Part shown: one piece after another, positions 33,701-44,062 of the stretch
Position numbering within the stretch: the stretch's first letter is position 1
Layout: every line of letters begins with the position of its first letter
Source of the DNA: Isoetes taiwanensis
Lineage: Eukaryota; Streptophyta; Lycopodiopsida; Isoetales; Isoetaceae
Assembly: GCA_021234155.1 (NCBI GenBank)
Contig: JAJEKV010000822.1
Span: 20,776 to 84,775 of the forward strand
Length of the DNA: 64,000 nucleotides
Direction of reading: 5' to 3'
Notes under the pieces: generated by a model
Told to the model about the DNA's origin: nothing
The model's input: the letters and a program-made list of their open reading frames with translations, nothing else
Database searches by the model: none
Program-made: the position numbers and the translations under genes

Positions 33701-35640
33701 TATCACCATCCCTATATACATTTAGCATAGCTATTTCTTATAAAATCTTTCCTTTTTAGTTTAATTCAAATTTAACTTCGATATTTTCATTGACCATGCC
33801 TGGTAACTTCAACTTTCAACTTTCTTGACAAACTCTTCATCAAGAACTTTTTCTAATGTATTGCCTTCCATACGCAAATATTCTCTGATTGCATCTAAAT
33901 TTAAGATTCAAAAAATGAAGGCAAAAGCGATAATCCCCTTAGTGTGATCTTTATTTAGTGGGGATTTCGATGGAGATACACTTCATTTAGTAATTTTCCA
34001 AATGGGACCATGTATCAAATGTGGTCCCATTTAACAATATCTCAAATGATGATGTGGAGTCAATGAGAATTATCAATTCCAGCAATTTTGAAGTTTCCAA
34101 AGAGAGGACCATTATAGACTGAGAAACAAGCTTTGAGCATGGTGCTTTCCACGTCATTGAATCATTCTTATTCTATGGACAAAGAGGTTTTAATAAACAG
34201 ATGTAAACTTGTGACTTCTAAAAGCTTTAACGAACAATATTGAGCTTCATTGAATATGACAATTGTTGAGACGTAGGTGGCACGTGAGAATCTTTGAGAC
34301 ATATGAACAAAAAATAACACAAGGACCAAGTAGCAACTGGAAATGAGTGAACATTTTGAACAACCTTTTGTGGCAATGTATAATTGTAATGATTAAGATT
34401 AATATCATTTCCTTGCTTTCGTATGCTTCTCTTGACATGTTCTATAAATTGTTTAAACGTGTTTATGTGATTTAGTAGGACTGGAGGAATTAAGTGAACA
34501 CTTGCACCCTATGGATTCAATTGGAGTCGACTAGAAAAGTTGAACATTGTGACTACCAACTTTTAAAGAAAATTTAATTAAACATCAAGAAATTGTCAAC
34601 CGACTAGAAAAGTTGAACATTGTGACTACCAACTTTTAAGAAAAATTTAATTAAACATCAAGAAATTGTCAGCGAAAAAAAAATATATATGAACTTGCCA
34701 AAATTCGTAAGATAGAAACAATTATGAATTAGGTCATTTTGAACTTTATAAGCTTGCACCACACATTGCTTAAGATTGCCATAGATTTTAGCAAGTCACT
34801 TTTGTAAATTAGATGACACATTCTCCTCTTAGACCTTTGCACTATTCACGGTCTATAACGCTTACATTCCACGGAAGAATTTTTGATTCGCATGGCTTTA
34901 CATTGTTAAAAAAACATGGTTTATTTTGTTAAAAATTACGGACATCTACACTAGGCGATTTTAAGCCATATTGCATTTTTCGATTATTTTTTAGAAGTGG
35001 CATCCCAAAAATAACATCTACGCATACACCTAAGATTTACACCCCTAAGTAATTTGCTCCATATGGGTTTAATTGAATAAGATTAAAAAACTTCAAACAC
35101 GTAAATTGAACTTCTAAGAAAATTTAATGTAACCTCGGCTGGAACCCATACATATGTGACTTAACTTTGCGACCTATTTGTATCCTTAATGCTAACTCAT
35201 TACGCGGATTGTGATATTTCCAATCATATGGATTGGAAGCCCAACTTTCACTTGGAAATAAAAGTTTTTGAAAGTGCCATTATAAGTGTATTGCATGATG
35301 TGCTCTAATTTACGCAATTTAGGCGATTATAAACATTGGTCAATGTTGATAGTAGAGCTATGCAACTTGGTTCTTCACGAAGGTGTAAGGTGCCATGGTA
35401 TAACCCTCCCCACATAGGCATAGCTGGGGACGAGAGGGATAGATGTTCATTAGCCATGACTGAGAGGTATTAATAAACAATGGTGACCTTCATTGAATAA
35501 CTATTATGCGAGGAATTGAGTTTAAATGTTTGCGGCCACTAAAGACATACTGAACTTTACGCATTGATTTGCTTAATCACGAACTTTATTCCTCAATATT
35601 CATCAGCCGTTTGATAAACCCATTGACAGTACAATGACTT
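30765..35640. other. long gene-free AT-rich region
   Basis: I see no exon chain or conserved domain on either strand across almost 5 kb. Small degenerate repeats are present. AATGACTTCTTCTAACT at about 32,707 also occurs at 26,181, and the region just before 35,640 (AAACCCATTGACAGTACAAT) resembles the left flanks of heads c and d. It looks like eroded transposon DNA. Confidence 0.5.
34528..34672. repeat. 73-bp tandem duplication
   Basis: CGACTAGAAAAGTTGAACAT, TGTGACTACCAACTTTTAA and AATTAAACATCAAGAAATTG occur at 34,528-34,600 and again at 34,601-34,672 with one or two differences. Confidence 0.92.
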
Positions 35641-36130
35641 GTATATATATACAATTATATTGGGTGCCACAAATGATGTAGAGTCTCAAATGGTGTAGAG
35701 ATTATGCCACAAATTTTTGGTAGAGATTGATCTCGGGTCATCATCTCGAGATGGGCCGGTCCGGTGGCAGCACCTCGTATCACCCCAAGCAACCCCTTTT
35801 GGTAGAGATTGAGGTGTCGCCGCCGTGGCCGTTGAATGTGCGAGATCGACGGCCCAGATGTTGCCACCCTTATTTTGGGCTTTTGGTCTAGGCCGTCGGA
35901 TCAAGGGGGAGACAAAATCATAGCCATTGATCTTTTTGGAGAAACTACAAGGAAGGTGCAATTTTGGGGGCATTTAATCTAGGCCCTTCAAATTAGGGCA
36001 TCCTAATCTAGGCCAGATTATTTACAAATCGACCATTATTAATTTCATTAATGGCCCCCTTATTTTGGGGTTTTTATTCTGAGCCATTGGGCTCTTTAGA
36101 TTCGATCTTAACCACGGTTAATCGCCATCA
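35641..36130 (+). repeat. dispersed head repeat, copy e
   Basis: Starts TATATATACAATTATATTGG, then GTGCCACAAATGATGTAGAG and TTGGTAGAGATTGATCTCGG. A CATCTCGAGATG palindrome (35,742-35,753) follows. The rest is rich in TTGGTCTAGGCCGT, TTTAATCTAGGCCCTTCAAA and GCCATTGATCTTTTTGG. It opens FPGS unit B1. Confidence 0.85.
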
Positions 36131-36842
36131 AAATTTAATGCCCCCCCAATGCAACCACGTCTATGAAGTGTAATAAATGCCCTTGCATGAGGTGGCAGCC
36201 GTAACATTAGAAAGGGTAACATTTTTTCCAACGCCATTTCCCAGCTCAAGGTCATCAGCGGAGCACAAGCACCGGGGCATGGCAACGAGTGCTTCCATTT
36301 TCAAACCTGCAAATTAGAATATATTTCTCAACCGAAATTCTAGCTTTTCCCATTTGGGTAAATTCTAGCTTAAATTATTCTGTCTTGATTTCAAACTTCC
36401 CTGTTCCTTGCCATGCGGCCATCTACTTTCGTTAGAAAGTTCGAATTTTTCTTCTTTCTTCCTTCTGGCGTCTTACTTCACCGGACTGTATGATGGAGCC
36501 AGCTATGTTCTGTTCTAAAACGTAAACTGCAGTTAAGCATTTGTTGATTTTTGTTTGTCTTCATTTTCTATCGTAGCTCACTGCCACCGGGTTCAATTCC
36601 TGGTCATTTTCTTTTGGATCATTCACTGATTTTGGCATGTCGGTGGTCCTTAGTCAAACAGGGAGCTCGATTAAGATATCCGCCTCTGTATCTGCTTTTC
36701 ATTCTTTGACTGATGCATGGACTAGGGGATTGAAGCGACCCCTGCTTGGGAAATAGGTTGGCATCTTCTAATCGATCTGCACCATGGTTAAATGTTCAAT
36801 TAAAGCCTTTCTTGAACTCAGATACGACTCAAAATTGCTTCG

Positions 36843-37165
36843 CCAGTTGATAGGAATTTAAAGCTAGGATTGTCCGGCGACCATCAGTATATGAATGCAG
36901 GTCTAGCTGTTGAACTATGTAACTCCTGGGCAAAACGAAGAAGGAAACAACAGCATATTCATATGGTGGAAAGTGTTGGTAGTCGCTGGGTTGTGAATTG
37001 TTTCATTCATGTCATGGTTCATGTTCTATCGTATTTGAGGCTGATGAGAACTACCTTTTTTCTTCATCTAGGCAACAGAGAGGCAGTCTACCAGAACCTT
37101 ATATTAAGGGCTTATTAAATATACAACTATTGGGCGGGGGCACAAATCGTAAATGAGCTTGAGCA
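36843..37165 (+). pseudogene. FPGS: folylpolyglutamate synthase (FPGS) exons, unit B1
   Basis: FPGS adds the gamma-glutamate tail to folates. The first exon (36,843 to about 36,945) reads PVDRNLKLGLSGDHQYMNAG and LAVELCNSWAKR, matching the LGLxGxHQxxNAxLAV segment of the Mur-ligase core. The second (from the acceptor at 37,072) reads GSLPEPYIKGL and, after a shift, LLGRAQIVNELEQF, matching the LPExFxxGL...GRAQIV stretch. The intron is about 125 bases. Upstream P-loop exons (GTKGKGS) and the DGAHSP motif were not found with confidence. Exon-like pieces at 38,290-38,392, 38,520-38,640, 38,868-39,050 and 39,228-39,305 may continue this gene, but I cannot place them. Confidence 0.75.
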
Positions 37166-37170
37166 ATTTG

Positions 37171-40100
37171 TTGAAGATTGAACGAGCAAGGATGCTTGAA
37201 AAGATGGCCATCTTTTCTTAATTATTCCGGCGCCTCTCTATTCCCCTTTCGAGCTATGGCAGAGGTGCTTGAGCGGCGCCATGGCCCCCGAGGTTATCTG
37301 CTTTGTTTAGGTTCTCTAGAATTGAATATTTCATGAACATAAGATACATTTATCATGCTGACATGCTATTTTCTGCCACTAAATTTGTTCCAGAAGAGTT
37401 ATGCCAGGGGTCTTAGCCGCCAAATATTCAATACAAGTAATCCGCCCATTCGAATCCGAGCTTTAATCTATGAAATCAGGTAATACTTACATGTTATTGG
37501 TCCTCTATCGCAGTGATACAGAAGAATCATGGCAGGCTCTTCCGATTCACTGCACCATAATCCAAGCAGTTCGGCTCTTGAGCTCTTTCAAGTTCTAAAC
37601 TTTACCATGTTTACTAAGTTTTTGGTAAGTAACCCATATGGTTTGCTCCCAATTCTTTATTAGCAACAAACAACGACTTGTGTTTGAGATTTTGCAGATT
37701 AAGATGCCTTAGTTTTGTTTTTCCATTAGTTCAGTTTATATGATTTGTTCCTGTCAATGTGGGTCCTATTCCATGTTGTCTTTCCATGTCCTAGCTTCAT
37801 CTAGTGTTCACTCTGTGCCTTGAATTCCTAACAGGAAGCCATGTTCTACATAAACATTCTTTGCACAGCACAAGTTAGTATTGGTATCACATTGTTTAAT
37901 TCATGTTATATATTTTTCTTTAATGTTGTTAAGATTTGGTTATATTCTATGCATGATTTCATGAAATTTCAAACAGACAAAAGTTTCTCCCCATTTCAAA
38001 TCTATAAGGTTGTCGATCAATTTTGAGTGCATGTATATTATGAGAATTTAGAATTTGGCTACAATATGGTTATGCATTCAAGAGCTTACGATTCCGAGCA
38101 TTTACATATTTTGATCCCCTTCTTCTATGCAAGTTAGCATCAGCTATTTAAAAATTGCGAATAAGATTCAGATGGGACATGTCTTGCACTGCAGTTCTAT
38201 CTACTGAGCATATGAGTTTTATCTTGCATTAAGCTTCCATGGTTCTATGTATAAGCTCCTTACCATGTTATTCTGTTTGGGCAGGGTATTTATGACAACG
38301 GCAGCATTAGACATCTCTGATTGCAGCATAATGAAAAGTCCCTACAGTCCTTTAGCCCATTCTTCTGTTCTGCTGCAAGTTAAGATAGCAGGGGCATTTT
38401 TGTGCTTGGGTCAGGAAAGATTTGTTCTTGAGCAAGACTCTGTCATGCTTATAAAGCCAACCTATAAAGCCAACCGGACTGTACCTTTAGTTCATTAGAC
38501 AGATTGTTTCTTATGGGACAGGGTTAACTTGGAGCCTTCACCATTGGGACAATCTGGACAACTCTATTCTGAAAGATATGGTTATCTTCTCGAGCTCTGT
38601 TTTGCCATTAACTCCAATGATATGCAGTGCCGTTGAAAACCATACTGCTTATAAAACCTCTTATAAAACCCAGGCCCTGGTTTTTCCATATGCAGGCCCT
38701 GGTCTGGGAACATTTGAACTCCAGAGCTAAGCCGATAATATTTCTTGTTGCGGCCTGTATTTGAATTTCAACTTTGATGCTTGTTTTAGCTCTAAAATGT
38801 TTGATTTTAGCTCTCCTTGATTTCCGTCCCTTTCTTCAAAGAGACTTCTCTGATTTGAATATATGCAGGGAACCCTTGGACTGTCCAAGATCCAGGCAAC
38901 TATTAGCTGCAAAACGGTACACCACTTGCAACTTGGATGATATGTTTAAGATCAAAGCAGGAATACGGCAACACTTGCTATTTATTCTCTTATTTTCTTA
39001 CATGCAACACTTGGAGGTGGAATGAATTGAAGAGCCATTCAGGCGGTCCCCGTCAGAAGGTAAAGTTTCCATTTTGTTATGTTAATTCCTTTGTGTTTTT
39101 ATGATTAGCCTTCTTTCCCTTTTGCTCTTTGTTTTGGGCTGAAAACTGCTGTTGATATTTAGACCAGATTAAGAGTTTCTTCGTGTGGTCTTTCATGTGA
39201 GATTTTATTTGCTGTGGTTCGATACAGGTTTATGAAGAATTTAAGAATGCTAAACTTTCTTGTGGCAAACATTTGCTAGCAGCAAATATGGCAGTCATCA
39301 AATGATGGCTATCGAGCATGTTGGCTGTGTGTTCTCAGGCATGTATTACCTTTGAAAACACTTTGACTTTTTGCTCATGCTCTGTGGCAAATCTTTTATC
39401 CTTCCTCCTGCTATGATTTTTTAGGATCTGTTTTTGCAAGGTCTTGGGACTATATCTGCGTTTGCTTAAATAATGATAAACATTACTTTTACAAAGAGCA
39501 GGATGTCATGCTCAAGGTAGTTACTGCGTTTTTAGACAATACGTCTTATACATGTATGTTTGTTTCTATTCAGGGGTTTCTTTGAGCTATTGATCCAATA
39601 ACATGAAATTAAATCAAGAAGATGGCTGCAGCAAGCAGGTTCCAACTATTGATATATACGATTCTGTTGGCAGAGCTTTTTAAGGCATACACGATTTATT
39701 TGTTAAGACCTGTATGTAGCTAAGTTATGTATTTTGAGATCTCTACTAGAGGTAACAAAATCCATATTATTTCAACTTATAAAATGGCAGTTGTTTGCTT
39801 CCCAAGCTTATTATTTACATACTGGGGTTTAGGAAGTTATTTTGGTGCATCTATGCTTGACATCATACAGATGCGATGATGATGTGATTTAGATGCCAAT
39901 GTGGTTTATATCCAGCAAGGTATTCCTTCTTTCCTTTCTTGGTTCTTTGTTCTATATTTTTGTCGAATTTTTTGCCGAAGGCTGCTGGATGAAGCCGACA
40001 TTTGGAAATAATGCTGGCATTTGGTCTTGAGGGCATTAGGTGTTTAATTCACGCCCCGGCATTGGTATCACGCGTGACTTGCTCCCTATCTATAATGTAT

Positions 40101-41509
40101 GACTGCTTTAATAGAAGGAAGTACAGGTCTGCTCCAGCTCCATTATGTATGGTTTCTCTCTTAGGCCATGTTTACTATAGGCTGCACATGATGTTTATGT
40201 GAAGTATCGATTAACTACACTTATTAATGTCTAATTGTTATTTGCTTGCAGGGACCATGGCTCTCCCACGATGCCAAGTCTATGTGCTGGTAATCTTATT
40301 CTATAGATGCCTTACAAATGCAAATGTTGACAAATGATAATGTGAGCCACCAATGCTAATTTTTCCCTTCATATCCTTTTGTTTTGATTGTTTTGGCACC
40401 AAGCTAGCAGCCATTCCTTGGCATGCATACATCAAAGAGTAATTGGTTCATTATCAGTGGTAGGAGCACCGCAATTTGCCTGACCATATGATATTTTCTG
40501 TCTTCCGGAGCTAGATTTACTTATCACTGGACTAGCAAAAAATCTGGCCTGCATACTTTTTGAATAGTTCGAAGGTCACACTTGAAGATCTTATTCTATT
40601 TTGCGTCTTTAATCTTGCAGAAGGATTCAGGTCGAGTGGTAACTGCTGGTTGGGCCATCTAACATAAGATATGTTTGTATGCTGAGAAAATAATAAAAAC
40701 TTTTAACCTATCTATAGCTCGAATCTCGCATATTACTGCGGTATATGGTATGAGTTAATCAAACTAGAAAATAAGTATGACTAATCTAGATTTTTTTGCG
40801 TTATGATGCTTTAGGCAAGAGGCCCTTTGGTTTACCATGTGTCGGCATGGGGGCCATATTTTGTGTTTGATTGGGGTTTGTGATAAGCTGAAATGCAAAC
40901 AGCGGATTCGATGGCATGATGGCCTCGAAATGCCATTCTCCCATTTACCCCAATTTAACACTTTCACATCGCGATAGTAGATTACACGAATCTGTAGTGC
41001 TCAAATTCTCTTCACTACGATAATCTATGATGCCAATGTAAAATTACATTGATGAAGAAAATTGAAGTTAAACTTTAGCAATTTTAAAAATGTGATATGT
41101 GTTAAAGATGTAAATAAATCTCCAATGTTTAACAAACGTTATTAGTAAACATTGGAAATTTATTTAACTGTCAATGATGTGCTGTGTTAAAAATGAATAA
41201 ATGTGTGATTCTTTCCTTTGCAAATGTTGTATGGATGCCAAGTGGTAGCAACTTATGTTAATGGTAATATGCTACAAATTAGAGATAAGATTAATTAAAA
41301 ATGCCACAAATTGAAGATAAGGATAACTATTGAAAATAATGATAACTAAATTAAGTTTATCGTACGACCACTTGAATGTAAATTTTAGAGATAGAATTAA
41401 TTGAAAATGCCACAAATTGAAGTCTTTTGAATGTTGTACATACGTCACAAATCTCTTACAACCTGAACCACACACTACACGAATTGTATACTATCCTCAT
41501 GAATGTTGA
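37171..41509. other. rest of unit B1: unassigned exon-like pieces
   Basis: Possible exons bounded by AG/GT occur at 38,287-38,392 (after TGTTTGGGCAG), 38,868-39,055 and 39,228-39,305 (VYEEFKNAKLSCGKHLLAAN). A segment ending DSGRVVTAGWAI with a stop lies near 40,663. None is recognised. A sequence like GGTTCAATTCC at 36,591 is not a tRNA. A duplicated AAAATGCCACAAATTGAAG occurs at 41,297 and 41,405. Confidence 0.3.
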
Positions 41510-42250
41510 TAAACGTTGGTAGAATCTCAGATTTCAAATCTTAAAGATGCAACACTTGAGGAATATGGGAATCTGAACAACCTTCATAAAAATTTGAGTA
41601 ATCTAAGAGAATGTGCATATGTCATGAGAGAATTGGAGTCCCAAATAGCAAGCTCAAACCCGGATACCATATGAGGCGCACATTATTTTTTAAACATATT
41701 GGGAATCTAAAAGAATCTTGATAGAATCGATGAATCTCAAAAGTTCTTAGTAGAATCTTAAAAGAATCTAGGGGACTAGAATATTGAGGGAGTTCTTCAT
41801 AGAATATGTGGAATCTAAAGGGAATCTTTATGTAATCTTAGAGATTCTAAAGGGAATTTAAGGGGAATCTTGAGAAATTGATCGTAAACATTATGCTTCC
41901 TACCTAGAGTCATTTTTAGAACTTGATGTCTTAAATTTTAAATTTTTGAAGATTTAAACACGGAACTAAATACTATACCAAGGAATCGACATTAGAACTT
42001 GATGTCTTTATTTTTAAATATCCCAAATTGCAAGCTCGAGGCTGGATACCATTTGAAATGCACAACATTTACGTGCATATTGGAGAATCTAAGGGCATTG
42101 TGATAGAATCTAGATGAATATTTCAATAATTTGATTGAACAAAAGAGTCTTGGAGAATTTGGAGGAAAAGTAACGAAATCTAGGGGAGCCTTCATAGAGT
42201 ATGGGGAATCTAAAGGGATATTTGTGGAATCTTTGTGAATCTTACAATAA
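41510..42250. repeat. GAATCT-rich cryptic repeat, unit B1
   Basis: About 740 bases dominated by irregularly spaced AGAATCT, GGAATCTAAAG, AATCTTGAT and AATCTAGGGG. It has the same flavour as 12,640-12,790 and lies close to the right end of the unit. Confidence 0.75.
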
Positions 42251-42408
42251 TCTACAAGTTTAGGGTTTTGAGTTTATGTTATTTAGGTTTCACATGGTAT
42301 ACTTTCTCACTCAAAGCGGTAACAGGTTATTAATAAAGTTCTTTGCAACTTGTTGACTTTGCAAAATCTCACAACCTCTTCTGTTACAACCTCTTAAGCC
42401 TACCACCT

Positions 42409-42526
42409 AGGAGGGCGAGTTGGTCCCATTCTCGGAAGTATAAAAATTTGAGAGGGTCCCTATACTACCATAAGGGCCCTCCCTGCCAACTTGATTCAAA
42501 ACAATTAAATGAAAGTAGAGATCATA
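42409..42526. other. structured right-end motif of unit B1
   Basis: GGGTCCCTATACTACCATAA followed by GGGCCCTCCCTGCCAACTTG (42,454-42,494) is preceded by GGAGGGC (42,411), able to pair with GCCCTCC (42,476). A related motif (GGATCCCTATACCTAGGGAC, then CCCCCTGCCGACTG) occurs in the reverse-transcriptase element at 55,219 and 61,576. Confidence 0.6.
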
Positions 42527-43030
42527 CTTATATATATACAATTATATTGGGTGCTACAAATGATGTAGAGTCTCAAATGGTGTAGAGATTATGCCACAAA
42601 TTTTTGGTAGGATTGATCTCGAAGTCCATCCATCTACGAGATGGGCCGGTCGAACAGTGCACCACCTCATTATCACCCCAAGCAACCCCCTTTTGGTAGA
42701 GATTGAGGGTCGCCGCCCGTGGCGATTGAATGTCTTGAGATCGGCGGCCAGGATGTTGCCACCCTTATTTTTGGGCTTTTGGTCTAGGGCGTGGGATCAA
42801 GGGGAGACAAAATCATAGCCATTGATCTTTTGGAGAAACTACAAGGAAGGTGCAATTTTGGGGGCATTTAATCTAGGCCCTTCAAATTAGGGCATCTAAT
42901 CTAGACCGTTATTTACAAGTCGACCATTATTAATTTCATTAATGGCCCCTTATTTTTGGGGTTTTATTCTAGACCATTGGGCTCTTTAGATTCGATCTTA
43001 ACCATTGGTTAATGCGCCATCAAAATTTAA
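42527..43030 (+). repeat. dispersed head repeat, copy f
   Basis: Duplicate of head e at the start of unit B2. It begins CTTATATATATACAATTATA and carries the same TTGG, GCCACAAATTTTTGGTAG and GATCTAGGCC-type blocks. It joins directly to the right end of B1, so it marks the exact left edge of the unit. Confidence 0.88.
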
Positions 43031-43734
43031 TGCCAGCCCAATGCAACCCGTCTATGAAGTGTAATAAATGCCCTTGCATGAGGTGGCAGCGTAACATTAG
43101 AAGGGTAACATTTTTTCCAGCGCCATTTCGAAGCTCAAGGTCATCGTGAGCACAAGCAGGGGCATGCAGCGAGTGCTTCCATTTTCAAACACTGCAAATT
43201 AGAATATATTTCTCAAACAGAAATTCTAGCTTTTCCCATTTGGGTGTTTGTCCCTGATCCCAAATTCTAGCTTAAATTGATACAATCTTGATTTCAAACT
43301 TCCCGTTCCTTGCCATGCGGCCATCTACTTTCGTTAGAAAGTTGAATTTTCTTCTTTCTTCATACGGCGTCTTACTTCAGGGGACTGTATGATGGAGCCA
43401 GCTATGTTACGTTCTAAAAGCGTAAAAAGCTGCGGTTAAGCATTTTGTTGATTTTTGTTTGTCTTCATTTTCTATCGTAGCTCGCGCCATACGGGTTCAA
43501 TTCGGTCATTTTCTTTTTGGATCATTCGATTTTTGGCATGTCGGTGGTCCTTAGTCAAGCGAGGGGCTTCGATTAAGATATCGCCTCATATCGCTTTTCA
43601 TTCTTTGGTGATGCATGGACTAGGGGATTAGGCGACCACAGCAGGAAATAGGTTGGCATCTTCTAATCGATCGCACCATGGTTAAATGTTCAATTAAAGC
43701 CTTTCTTGAACTTCGGTCGACTCAAAATTGCTTA

Positions 43735-44062
43735 GCGCCCGGTTGATAGGAATTTAAAGCTAGGATTGTCGAGACCATCGGTATATGAATCGAGGTCTAA
43801 TTTGTTGAACTATGTAACTCTGGGCAAAGCGAAGAAGGAAACAACGGCATATTCATATGGTGGAAAGTGTTGGTAGTCATTTGGGTTGTGAATTGTTTCA
43901 TTCATGTCATGGTTCATGTTCTATCGTATTTGGGGTGATGAGAACTACCTTTTTCTTCATCTAGGCCTTGAGAGGTGATCTACGAGAACCTTATATTAAG
44001 GGCTTATTAAATATACAACTATTGGGTAGGGGCACAAATCGTAAATGAGCTTGAGCAATTTG
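43735..44062 (+). pseudogene. FPGS: folylpolyglutamate synthase (FPGS) exons, unit B2
   Basis: Copy of the FPGS exons of B1. NLKLGL, then shifted remains of GDHQYMNAGLAVELCN, lie at 43,748-43,840. ENLILRAY/PYIKGL-type sequence and GRAQIV (from GGGGCACAAATCGTA) lie at 43,966-44,050. Reading frames are broken more often than in B1, always near CNG sites, so B1 is the better template for judging the gene. Confidence 0.7.

Larger units (their letters stand above)
35643..42526. repeat. tandem duplication B, first copy (FPGS unit)
   Basis: About 6.9 kb, repeated directly at 42,527-49,444. It starts with head repeat e and ends CAATTAAATGAAAGTAGAGA followed by TCATA, where head f begins. Differences from the second copy concentrate at CTG/CAG: ACAGAGAGGCAG (37,075) against TTGAGAGGTG (43,969); ACTGCAGTTC (38,189) against TTTGCGGTTC (45,068). 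In this pair the first copy usually keeps the CNG triplet. Confidence 0.93.

Noticed and set aside
36585-36605. GGTTCAATTCC, a tRNA T-loop/B-box match
   Set aside because: No acceptor stem, D-arm or anticodon arm can be folded around it, and the duplicate in B2 has lost the motif.
36870-37118. Single 82-codon frame covering the FPGS region as an independent small gene
   Set aside because: Its first half overlaps the recognised FPGS exon, and it then runs through the intron; it is not a separate gene.
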